The notes under the pieces were generated by a model. That model saw only the letters and a list, made by a program, of their open reading frames with translations. It did no database searches and was not told where the DNA came from. The position numbers were made by a program, and so were the translations under genes. Of a stretch of DNA of 64,000 nucleotides, positions 25,028 to 34,241 are shown one piece after another (position 1 is the first letter of the stretch; each line of letters opens with the position of its first letter). Source of the DNA: Amia ocellicauda (lineage: Eukaryota > Chordata > Actinopteri > Amiiformes > Amiidae); contig NC_089856.1 of assembly GCF_036373705.1 (NCBI RefSeq), positions 1,043,501-1,107,500 of the forward strand. The letters run 5' to 3'.

Positions 25028-26986
25028 AGGAGGAGGAGGACGACGACGACAGAGAGAGGAGGAGGACAGAGATGGGCACACAGAGCACTTCTCTCACTCC
25101 AGTGTGAGGGGCAGTGCCGTGGGGGCAGGCGTGTGGAGACCCGGGTGGGCTGCGGGCTGTTTACCTATCGCTGCGGCCCACTCCCTTCATGCCCCCCGCG
25201 CCCTCCAGCTGGGTCAGCATGTCCAGGCGCTGGTTGATCTTGGCGATGACCGCGTCGGCACTCGTGCCCGTGGTGGACAAAGAGGACGACGATCCGCCCG
25301 ACAGGCCGCGCTTCGGCAGGGGGGCGCCACCGTACCCGCCGAAACCCGAGTCCGAGTCCTTCCCGTAGCCGAACCCATACGAGTCATAGCCGCCCGAGCC
25401 TGGGGGGGGAATTCAAGTGCATGAATATTCAGCTTTGTCAGATACCCTGCTACACACGAGTGCGGCACAGGCTGTGAAGAACGAGTCAGTGTGGACACGA
25501 GGTACAAATGAGGCATAAGGCACTGAGCAGAGGAATCAAGAACCCCCCCCCAAGGACAGGATGCATGTCGGGGGGAGTTGTGTGTATATATTGCATATAC
25601 ACACCCGTGTGTGCCTATATGTGTGTAGGGAGATTCTGATGGCGAGCAATGGAAACCGCCACCGCTGTGACTTACCCCTGCTGGAAGAGCCACCCCCGCT
25701 CCAACTGGAGTACCCTGCAACGACAGGAGTCAAGGGTGTTGAGAGAGAGTCAATACACACACACACACACACACACAACTGTTGGGTCAGAACAGTGCAT
25801 GACAATGAAACCGCATCTTATACACAGTCACAGCCACTGGCACAGCATGTCATAGAAAGTGGAAGTTGTAAACCAAATCATATTAAATGCATTCAATAAT
25901 ATGACGATGGCGGTCCTCCGATTCTCCCCATCAAAACACGGCTCTTAAAACAAAGGCACCAGGCGCCACACCGCGGCACGAACAATGGGCGCCAGATCTT
26001 CCGCAGTGGGCAGCGCGGTCTCACACCAGCGTCCATTTCTTTACAAAGCGGCCACACGTTTGAGAGACCTGGTCACGCAACACAGGCTGCCCGGGTGGGC
26101 GGATTTAACCCTTCACACCGAGAGCCGGTCAGACCGGTTACAGGGGTGTGTGTGTGAACAGCTGTCCAGACAGGGACACGGACTGTGTCAGACCACGCTG
26201 ACTGAATTCGGACAGCGAGGACATTGCAGTGACGTCATAAAAATAAGCCATTGATCCGAATGATTGACAGCTGTCCATTCACACCACCCCAACAGTCGCT
26301 TTACAGGCAGTTAAAAAAGGGACACTGTCCTCGAAGACGGCGGCTGCGGGAGGGGGTGTGTATAGAGGAAGCGACGGTAAAATGGCGGCCATTTTCCCCA
26401 CTCGAAACGACTCCATTTTATTTCACCGTTAGCGCGCACAGCGAGAGAAGCAGCTGCCCGCGACTCGGCGCTGAACTCGGCGCAACCGGACTGAAGCCCC
26501 CGCCCTCCGCGCACACAGGCCGGGGCAGCGACACACAACACGGCCGTGGGGTTGCCCCGAGGGGAGAGCAGTGCCGTGGGGCACTGCGGGTCAGCACCGA
26601 GCGCAGCGCCGGGCCCAAACCCGCCGTCGGTACCGCACAGCGAAACCGGACCGTGTCGTCTGGACTGAACCCCCCCACCCCACGCTACACACTGCAGCTG
26701 CACACTCGTACACACCCGCCCCGGCTACACACTCTCACACAAAGAGCCCCAGCCATGGACGCCTCCCGCCCAGCTAACACCGCAGAGACCCGCACAGGCC
26801 GGCGATGCAGAGGCCATGAATGTGCGGCAACAGCAAACCGAGCGTCCATACGACCGACACAACATGGACGGGCGCATATCTTCATCACAACGGCAGGGAC
26901 GCCTGCGGGCTCAGCCGGCCTTCACCGTGATAACCGTACAGGCTGCAGGACTGTACCGTACCTGTGTTGTAGCCGCGGTTGTCCAT
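17597..26986 (-). CDS. akap8l: A-kinase anchor protein 8-like, 13 coding exons
   Basis: Nuclear zinc-finger scaffold of the AKAP95 family, known in mammals to bind chromatin, DNA helicase A and RNA. Minus-strand coding exons: 26986-26962, 25714-25676, 25399-25165, 23776-23278, 21337-21229, 20803-20757, 19485-19455, 19299-19185, 19032-18891, 18692-18587, 18489-18359, 18268-18173, 18046-17597. All have GT-AG borders with matching phases and sum to 2025 bp (674 aa; human about 646). The N-terminus is Tyr/Gly/Ser-rich, followed by an INQRLDM segment, the E-S-F-D-S-R..L-Y-R-S-G-Y block, basic K/R clusters, two C2H2 fingers and an acidic C-terminus. The L-family is favoured over AKAP8 by the N-terminal blocks. 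The start is the only ATG in the CpG first exon. Confidence 0.95.
18359..18489 (-). CDS. akap8l: akap8l exon 11, second C2H2 zinc finger
   Basis: It encodes [12 protein letters not shown], then C-A-A-C-D-L-F-I-P and a distal His pair (K-H-L-K-S-P-D-H). This is the second conserved finger of AKAP8/AKAP8L and the most diagnostic exon of the gene. Confidence 0.95.
18891..19032 (-). CDS. akap8l: akap8l exon 9, first C2H2 zinc finger
   Basis: It encodes the first AKAP95-type finger: C-S-V-C-K-F-R-S-F, then H-L-D-S-R-F-H, giving two Cys two residues apart and two His six residues apart, followed by K-E-H-F-K-Y. These residues match the family closely. Confidence 0.95.
19575..19705. repeat. DNA-transposon-like repeat in akap8l intron
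   Basis: GATAACGAAAACTGAC, CGTCAACGACC, GACAATAAGAGACTAAAT and AGCCTTTAATTTTAGTTGAC together resemble a dispersed non-autonomous element seen in many fish genomes. The family name and exact ends are not certain. Confidence 0.45.
21370..21935. repeat. Minisatellite in akap8l intron 5
   Basis: The array is built from CCGTACACACTCCCTGTACC plus either CACACGCACAGT or TCACACACCACA, giving units of about 27-39 bp. The last six or so copies (from about 21740) are nearly identical 39-bp units, suggesting recent expansion. It lies within the intron between exons ending at 23278 and starting at 21337, just beside the latter exon. Confidence 0.9.
22127..22440. mobile_element. Fold-back element (non-autonomous DNA transposon)
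   Basis: The left arm, starting CAGCGCTGTCAGACTCCAGT and CCTGGGGGGC, is the reverse complement of the right arm ending CCCCCCAGGACTGGAGTCTG and ACACC. The arms are about 50 bp and the interior is AT-rich. No coding capacity. A related element lies at 34582-34775. Confidence 0.7.
23278..23776 (-). CDS. akap8l: akap8l exon 4 (Gly/Arg-rich middle region)
   Basis: The largest internal exon, 499 bp. It encodes the conserved Q-Y-E-S-F-D-S-R and D-R-D-L-Y-R-S-G-Y blocks, then Gly/Arg/Pro-rich sequence with RGG-like and poly-Gly runs (a GGC repeat at about 23440-23455), and a conserved K-L-P-S-L-L-S segment. Low-complexity RG-rich sequence fits RNA binding and nuclear condensates; that role is inferred from the family. 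Confidence 0.9.
23826..23864. repeat. (AAAAT)n microsatellite
   Basis: About seven AAAAT-type units in akap8l intron 3. Confidence 0.85.
24990..25062. repeat. (GA)n with GAC/GAG triplet extension
   Basis: About 16 GA units followed by AGG, ACG and GAG triplets, purine-rich throughout. Within akap8l intron 3. Confidence 0.85.
25753..25779. repeat. (CA)n microsatellite
   Basis: About 13 CA units in akap8l intron 1. Confidence 0.9.
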
Positions 26987-27440
26987 CTCGACGCTGCAGC
27001 TCCGACTACTGCAAACGGTGGCAGCAGGCAAGCCTACAGTCGCCGCGGCCCCGCCCCCTCGGCCCCCGATTGGCCCAAGGAAAAGGAAGCGCTCCGCTGA
27101 TTGGGGCGGACCCCTGCCATTTCCGGACCACGGCCTATCAGCGACTCGGAAAGACGAACGGCGAAATAGAGGAAGTGGAGATCTGATAGGCCAATTCTCT
27201 GCGGCCCGAACCGGGAGGCTGTGCGGACTTTTCCGGCGAACATTTCCCACAATGCCTCGCTGCTCGCCGAGACCAGCCGGAGAGGGTTCGAGCCGAGGGT
27301 TGAGCGTGACGTCACTCTGTTCGATTCGGCCCGGGTTCCCAAACGAAGCCGACTTTTGCGGTGGAAATATTGCGGGTTCCTTGGTGATTTTCTGCAAATC
27401 CTAAGGTTAGTAATTCACAGCATTTTGGAAAGGTGAGTGT
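26225..27440. promoter_or_regulatory. Bidirectional CpG promoter between akap8l and the carf-like gene
   Basis: CpG-rich DNA covers akap8l exon 1 (start codon at 26986, minus) and a probable plus-strand non-coding exon that ends at 27432 before a strong donor (GAAAG then GTGAGT). Perfect CRE sites TGACGTCA lie at 26230-26237 and 27307-27314. CCCACAATGCC near 27247-27257 resembles a ZNF143 site, and several TTCCGG (ETS-type) motifs occur. No TATA box, as usual for such promoters. Transcription start points are not determined. Confidence 0.65.
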
Positions 27441-27982
27441 GCATGAAGTAAATCAGTTGCTCAGATCTGATGTGTATTCTTGCTAAAGAATCAGTTTGCT
27501 TATGCCCTCTCTGTCAATCACTTGTCAACAAAATACCAGACCTATCATACAGCCCCCAAGATATCATCAGGTGGGAAAATCCAACAGTTTTGAATCCCCC
27601 CACACCTCATATTCTCGTATTTATTAGGACAAAATAAGCACACAATTACACCTAGGTCTTCAAGTTTAACACAACTTTTATACAACACTTTTACACTGTC
27701 ATAAGCTCATCTGTCATTGTAGTTCAGTTTTCCACAAGGAACACCGATGATAAAACATTAAACAGCTTGATTATAGATGCACATCATGTAAAAAAACTGA
27801 AATAGATCTAAGACACGTGGCTAGAAACTTGTTACAGTTTACCATAAGTCACACTTGTTGATGTTACATACAGTAAGCACAAAATCCACTCGTAATTTGT
27901 TCACGTCACCATAAAAACCATACAGAATCATTAAGCGTTTCAGCAGGAAATAAGAATATATATACCACATGTTTTTTTCAGG

Positions 27983-29995
27983 ATGGATGAATCTGAGGAG
28001 GGCAGCATCGAGGCCGTTGAATGGCAGACACTGCTGGAAGGATGCAGCACGGAGGGGAATTATGTTCATGGCCACGTCGCCAGTGAGGACCGCGTGCGCA
28101 GTGTACTCGAGCTGCATAGACGCGTGACTACGACAGCCTTCTGCGTGCGGGACTCCTCCTCTCTCCAGTTCAATCCAGCCAAGGTCGGCAAAGAGACGGT
28201 CAGGTTTACCGGCCGTTCCATCTTCTTCTCCAAGTCCAGCAGTCCGTGCATCGCGGGAGATGGTGTCCCTTTCATCTTCGGCGGGAAGAAGATCCTCGAG
28301 TGCCAGTTTGGCCCTGGCCGAGATCACGGCAAAAGGCATAAGACGGGAGACGTCACGCAACAGGGAGGTGGCTGGGATCACGACTATGCACCACCTTCCG
28401 AAACGACAGGAAAAGGCAAACCGGGAATCCAGACTCGGGACACCAGGAAGAAAGGATGTGAAGCGAAGATAAGCATCAAGCAAGTGTGCAGGTTCCCCGA
28501 TTATGCCGTGTCCTGTGTGAAGAATGTGAAGAGGGAACAAGGCAAGGTCAAGGAGAGACTACTGCAAGACCTCACCGACGGAAAGGAGCTGACTGTGCAG
28601 AGCAGATATTACGTAGAACTCCCTCTGAGTGAAGCACATACCAAGCACACCCCGGGAGGCCTCTCTGGCGTGGCTCGGACAGTACACCCACAGATCGCAG
28701 AGTGGATTGACCAGCTCGTGAGCGAAGGGATGACAGACAGCAGGGAGATGCAGGCCACCCTCCGACTCTATGTCAAGACCAGGATGACGGACACCGCTGC
28801 CCCTAGTGACCTTGACCGGGCCTACTACCCAAGGCTCAAGGACATCAAGAACCACATCTACCTGGCGAAAGTTCGGCAGAGAGTCCCCCAGCTGGACCGA
28901 GAGGACCTCCGTGGAAAGCTACCAGAATGGAAATGGGAGACCGTCGATGGTGGCGGCCACATCCCTCCTCCTGGTGATGAACACAACCCTTCCCCTGGTA
29001 CGCCAGAGCAGGATGAGGATGATGGGGATCCCGAGCAGGATGACATTGATGCAGACGCTATACCAAGACAAGAGGTATATAAAGTGTTAGATTGTTATTT
29101 TCACACAACATGCAACTTCATTACAGTGTGTCCAAAAATCTCATTACTACTAAGGAACTCATGTTTTTAAGTGTGCATTATTTGCATTGAAATACAAACC
29201 TTTGCAGACCTTTCCCTTTTGTAGTGTGATAATATCAAACCCAACAGAGATACAAACACCTCAATTTACCCAGTTTTAATTGAAATGTACACAGTTTAAT
29301 GTCTCAGTGTACTCTGAAATTAATGCATAGAACAAATAAACAATTGGAGATAAAATAAATAAATAATGGAATCGTTTGGTATAACAAACTTTAACCGCTC
29401 TGGTACCCATAAAAGCATTCTCTTACCTTTGTACCAGTTCAGGTTATTCACTGGTCTTGAACTGCTTACATTTCAATAGAAACTGGACAAATGGGGGTGT
29501 TCTAAGACTTTTGGCCAGTAGTGTATATTGCACTGTAAGAACTTGATCCTCAGCTGTCAGTGGTATCGATGTTTAACAAGATCACGTCTGTTCCAGAGCC
29601 CAAGTCTTCCTGAGACGGACATCGACAGGAGCAGGAGGAAGGCGCTGGAGGAGCTGGAAGTGCTGAGGGCTATGACGTTCGGCTGTACGGACGGGCCAGT
29701 TCTGATTGCACTTACGGATGGAATGAAGGCAATGCAGAATACCTTCAAGAACGTCCTAGATGCATCTGATGAAGGACTGGCACTGCCCCCAGTCACAGCG
29801 GCCCAAGACCATTCCCGCAAGTGTAAACGGAAACCACCAGAAACTGACACAACACCTCTCCCGCTGGCAAAATCACCTGCGAGAGACAGGAGCGATGACG
29901 CGTACAGGGACAGGTGTGGTGTGAAGAAGTCTGGCACCAAGAATTCGAAACACTCCATTAGAAGACGACCAGTGACAGAGAAGGTTGTGAAGTGA
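27983..29995 (+). CDS. CARF-like calcium-responsive transcription factor, two coding exons
   Basis: Coding exons 27983-29074 and 29597-29995 join in phase 0 (496 aa). An acceptor (T-run then CAG) two bases before the ATG links it to the upstream non-coding exon. The family, named for CARF/ALS2CR8, drives calcium-dependent transcription in neurons. Visible blocks: G-V-P-F-I-F-G-G-K-K-I-L-E-C-Q near residues 92-107, K-K-G-C-E-A-K-I near 155, then R-Y-Y-V-E-L-P-L near 207, V-H-P-Q-I-A-E-W-I near 232, and D-R-A-Y-Y-P-R-L-K-D-I-K-N-H-I-Y near 279, the most diagnostic. An acidic linker precedes the intron; exon 3 has a charged helix (R-K-A-L-E-E-L-E-V-L) and a basic end. It is shorter than mammalian CARF (about 725 aa), so it may be a fish paralogue rather than the orthologue. 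Confidence 0.8.
29485..29528. mobile_element. Tc1-like terminal repeat remnant in intron
   Basis: GGGGTGTTCTAAGACTTTTG followed by GCCAGTAGTGTAT resembles the terminal repeat of Tc1-type transposons that end in GGCCAGTAGTGTA. The matching opposite end was not found nearby, so it is a solo fragment in the carf-like intron. Confidence 0.4.
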
Positions 29996-29999
29996 AAAT

Positions 30000-30635
30000 T
30001 CCTCGCCGAGTTTGAGAGAGAAATCGCGGTTCTGAGTGATATTAAGGTCCTGGTACTGCAGATTCGAAATATCACAAGAATAACACAAAATATCGCCCTT
30101 GAAACGAAGCCAGACACGTGTAACAGTTAAAGAGATTAATCAAATGGAATGAAAACTCGTGCTTTTTAAATAGGTATTAGTTTGTTTTGTCTAATCGTAT
30201 TTTACATACGCTAGTCAGCACATTTATTGACCTGCAGACACCGCATCGTTTCTGGTCTCCTTTATTTTGGGGTAGTTTAAACCTGCGTGTATTTGTAATA
30301 TATTGTGACAGAAGAATATAAATGTACACACTTTTAAACCTGAAAAGGAGAACAGACACAATGCTGCAGTCTGCAGATGACACCTGTATTCCCCCCCAAT
30401 AAGGGGTATGAACGATCGCATCTTTCACAAAGTGGGAGGGACTCCTACGATTAAGGGGGACAAGCTGAAGCTCTGTCAATATCGCCCCCCTAAACCAACA
30501 TTTCTGCTACTGCACTGTCACACCAACCCCCCATTATTGTAACCGCAATATTCTACAGTCCCCTATTAATCCACAACCGCACTATTCTACTGCACTGTGC
30601 TGTTACATCTGCCCCCCAGGGCTGCAGTACACTAC
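30000..30635. other. 3' flank of the carf-like gene, nothing recognised
   Basis: No coding signal and no clear AATAAA close to the stop codon, so the 3' end of the transcript cannot be placed. The nearest AATAAA on the plus strand is near 31233-31250. Confidence 0.4.
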
Positions 30636-30995
30636 ACCCTGTCCCCTACGACACACCTATGACAAGCTCTGTCCCCTACAGCACGGCCCTGTCCCCTACG
30701 ATACGCCCCTGTCCATAAAATTCCCTGTCCGCTATGACACACCCTGTCCCCATGATACACCCTGTCCCCATGATACACCCTGTCCCCTATGACACACCTT
30801 TGACACGCCTCTGTCCCCTATGACATGCCCTGACCTCTATGACATACCCTGTCCCCATGACACGCCTCTGTCCCCTACGGCACATCCTGTCCCATACGAC
30901 ACGCCCACGACACGCCCCTGTCCCATATGACACGCCTCATTCCCCTGTGACACACTCCGTCCCCTACGACATGCCCCTGTCACGCCTTCTACCCT
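30636..30995. repeat. Degenerate minisatellite of CCCTGTCCCCTAYGACAC units
   Basis: An irregular array in which CCTGTCCCCTATGACACGCC-like units of roughly 15-25 bp recur with many changes. Old and diverged compared with the other arrays in the window. Confidence 0.75.
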
Positions 30996-31356
30996 AGGTC
31001 ACTTTTGAGCTGTTTCCTACTGTAGCCCCCTATTGTAGCATGTATTGTGCTGTTCTGTTCTGTCACTGTAGCCCCCTGTTGTAACGGCTCCCCATTATAA
31101 TACAGCTGCTCCACTGTGCTGACTATTGTCACGTTCTGCCGCTGTAAACGTGTGCAGAGCCCTGTGGATGTTGCAGCCTTATTTGACTGCCAGATTGCCA
31201 AATGCTAATCAGCATTTTAAAATACAAAATAATTAAAATAAATTAATAAATACACCAAGGCATAAATATCAATATGTGCCTTGTTTCCTGATTAAAAAAA
31301 AACACATCTTACCGCATCTCTCAACACAGCACAGCTGAGGTCAGCAACCTGGGCTC

Positions 31357-31622
31357 TCACACACACACACACAGACACACACACACACACACACAGACAC
31401 ACACACACAGACACGCACACACAGACGCACACACTGACGCACACAGAGACACACACACACAGACACACACAGGCACACAGATACACAGACACAGACACGC
31501 ACACACAGACACGCACACACAGACACACACTGACACACACACAGACACGCACAGACACAGACACACACTGACACACACACAGACACACGCACACACTGAC
31601 GCACACACACACACACACATGC
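31357..31622. repeat. Interrupted (CA)n array with ACAGACACGC variants
   Basis: A dinucleotide (CA) tract broken by GA and CG changes that themselves recur at 10-14 bp spacing. No coding value. Confidence 0.9.
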
Positions 31623-32555
31623 ACACCAAATGCCAGATGATATTGGTGTAATTGGAATAGAAAGTGAAACATGCCGAATTAAAAGGAGACCATTCATTTC
31701 ACCATTCATTCATTAACATGAAGTGCTACAGCAGCGGTAAGCACTTCTCTGGACATGTGACAGCATCTCTCCATCCGTGATCTAGTCCTGCCTTCAGTTA
31801 GTTCATCCTGTCAGAGACTAGATTCAGTTCATCCATGCAGATTTCTGTGTATGCGATTTCCCCTCATTCATTCAAAACAGCACAGTTATTACCGCAGCTG
31901 CATAAACTCTCTGACGTTAAAGTTAAATTACATCTGGACCCACGTTTCCGCCGGGGCCGCGTTTTTTCCCCATCAGGGATAGTGGAGGAGGCCGTGACAC
32001 TGCTGAACTGGAGACACAAAGCACGCAGCTGTGCTCCCCCTCCCGCTGCTCTCACACCAGGCCGGCCCGCTCTTGACCCCGATGGCATCTGGGCACCTCC
32101 CTGGGCGGCGGAGACGCTGTACTGCGCAAACACAGAGTCTCGCCCCAGAGACCATTGATGGCTTTTTTTCACCAGAGATTCCCCTGTGGAGAGCAAACAG
32201 CGCAGGCCGGGTCTTTTTGTCCACCTTTTTGTTTATCAGTTGCGTCATTTGCGTGTGTGTTTTGGTGCGGTGTTGTTACTTTTCTCCCAGGTGTGGCCGA
32301 AACCAGCTGTCGCCAATAGCGCACCTGGAAAAAAAAAAAGTAGAAAAGAGTCCAATATAAAACACGCAGAGGGAGGACTGACGGATAGATACACAGACAC
32401 AATAGGCCACACAGAGGCAGGCAGACACACACAGAAGCACCTGAACAGACACACGCACACATACACACACACACACGCTCTTAGAAGCACAAGGACGGAC
32501 AGACAGAGAGCCAGACAGATGCCCTAGGACACCAGAATTAGGCTTTCTCCTGATT
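31623..32555. other. No gene recognised
   Basis: It includes a GC-richer stretch at 31940-32160 and a CA-rich stretch at 32385-32480. No exon can be supported. Confidence 0.4.
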
Positions 32556-33724
32556 TTACAGTTTTTCTCAATTGCTGAGTCAATGGTCCACATGACCAAC
32601 ACCAGAACCTGGGTGAGCAGAACAGACACATTTCTGCAAAACAGTAATTCATTTATGGTTGCTTTCACACAAAATGCAAATGCCAAACACATTTGTGCAA
32701 AACAGTAAACACAACTCTCTACACAAGACACAACAGTCGTTTGAGTAAGTCTTGATAACAAAATCAGATAATTTGTTTACAGTCAATAACACGCACTCCC
32801 ACACGTGTGAATCTCTACTGCACATGTGCAGATCTGCATTGCTCAGTTGTTCAGTTGGCAGTCAGTCCATAATCACATATAACAGTGAGTTGGTGTTGGT
32901 GAGAAACGGAGCAAGTCAGAAGGCAAAGACAAAAGAGAGAGAGAGAGCACAGCCACGGGGCCGTAGAGGAGAGGGGTGCGTGTGCGCGGTGGCACAGCAG
33001 CTCAGAGGGGAGACGGAACACGTTTCCAGTGACATGTGTGCCACTATCCTTGACCATGGAGGCAAATGTTTCGCCACATGTCTTCATATATGTGGATGAA
33101 GCAGGATTCAATCTGTCCAAAGCCAAGAGACGTGCAAGGAATATCACCGGTCACAGAGCCACAGTCAGTGTCCAGTGCAGAGAGGTGGGAATATTGCCAT
33201 GTGTGCAGCTATCTCACATCCCCACTGTTGGCCCACACAGTACAGCACACCTATTCACATCCCTTGATATCCTGTTCAACAGATTGTACCCCCTGAAGAG
33301 AGAGAGCAGGTGAGGCCTGAAATGCCAAACTGTGCGGTTATATGGGACAACGTAGTGTTGCACCACTCTCGTCCAGTAAGAGAGTGGTCTGAAGCTCACC
33401 CGGGCATGTCTGTGCAATTTCTCCCTCCACACTCGCCTTTTCTGAACCCCGTCGAGGAGTTATTTTCAGCCTGGCGATGGAAGGTAAATGACAACCGTCC
33501 GTATGACCGAATGTCTCTTGATGCCATGAATGCGGGTTGTCAGGCAATCTCCGCAGAAGCCACGGATGTCTCTGACGTCCAGGAGGTTTTTGCCCTTTGT
33601 ATTGCGATTGAAATTAATCAGTGTGACTTGGATAAGAATATGTCGCCAGACGGACAGCACAGAATGGATTAGTAAAAGCACAATTACTTTTGTGTGATTC
33701 CTGCACTTTTTCCACACGCTGTAA
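32556..33724 (+). mobile_element. IS630-like (DDE) transposon remnant
   Basis: It begins TTACAGTTTTTCTCAATTGC, consistent with a TA target followed by CAG, and ends near GCTGTAA. Between them the decayed transposase reads in two frames. The first (about 33087-33308) holds the first catalytic Asp in Y-V-D-E-A-G-F. The second (33310-33672) holds the second Asp in V-I-W-D-N-V and the Glu in N-P-V-E-E-L-F-S-A-W. I count 35 residues between the last two acidic residues. The frame breaks near 33305 and the N-terminal part is missing, so this copy is dead. Confidence 0.75.
33047..33672 (+). pseudogene. Broken IS630-like transposase
   Basis: C-terminal two thirds of a DDE transposase. All three catalytic acidic positions can be located, but they fall in two reading frames separated near 33305. 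The DNA-binding N-terminus is not seen. Distinct from the Tc1 copies at 44.8 and 48.9 kb by the F-L-N-P-V-E-E-L-F-S-A-W-R-W-K motif. Confidence 0.75.
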
Positions 33725-34125
33725 CTGTGTCTCAGTAAGGCTCCGGCTCTGAGCACGCTGCCCCGACACTACCCCACATGCAGGGCCGGTCCTGTGAACT
33801 GAACTTAATGCTCCTTACTGCTGGAAGTAAAGAGTAAAGGTGTTTGCTAATTAATTAATAAATATATCAATAAATAATAATTAAAAGTTCATACACACTC
33901 CCTGTCTTGTGTGCATCTTGTGTGTCAGTGCGAGACGAGCCTGTACTTTGTGTGGTTGATGGGGTTTGTGAAAGCTGCCCCGGACAAAGACAACCAGACA
34001 AACAGACAGAAGAAGAATGACCTCTGAGGACGATCAGCACAATAGCAGGCAGAGTCCCACGCAGGGCAGTGCCGGGCGGTGCTGTGCGGTGAGTGTGGGT
34101 GTGGTGGACAGAACGAACGGGCTCT
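33725..34125. other. No gene recognised; upstream flank of the lysozyme-like gene
   Basis: It contains AT-rich sequence at 33850-33885. No exon recognised. Confidence 0.4.
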
Positions 34126-34130
34126 CTGTG

Positions 34131-34138
34131 TATAAATA
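34131..34138 (+). promoter_or_regulatory. TATA box of the lysozyme-like gene
   Basis: TATAAATA lies 104-111 bp before the start codon at 34242, placing a transcription start near 34160 and giving a 5' untranslated region of about 80 bases. This also argues against the earlier in-frame ATG at 34017, which lies upstream of the TATA box. A TATA promoter suggests tissue-restricted, strong expression. Confidence 0.7.
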
Positions 34139-34241
34139 CCCGGGTGCCCCGATGCCCAGAACACTCCCAGCGCAGCCTCTCAGCACCTGTCTGTCTGTCG
34201 CTCTCTCTGTTGCTCTGCCTGTTTGCGTTGGCCTCGTGAAG

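Noticed and set aside
26251-27186. 311-codon plus-strand frame over akap8l exon 1
   Set aside because: CpG-island frame antisense to the akap8l 5' region; no family resemblance.
31292-31709. Cys/Val-rich antisense frames
   Set aside because: Products of the (CA)n array.
34017-34241. Upstream in-frame ATG that would extend the lysozyme-like protein N-terminally
   Set aside because: Lies before the TATA box and would bury the signal peptide; the ATG at 34242 gives a normal secretory start.
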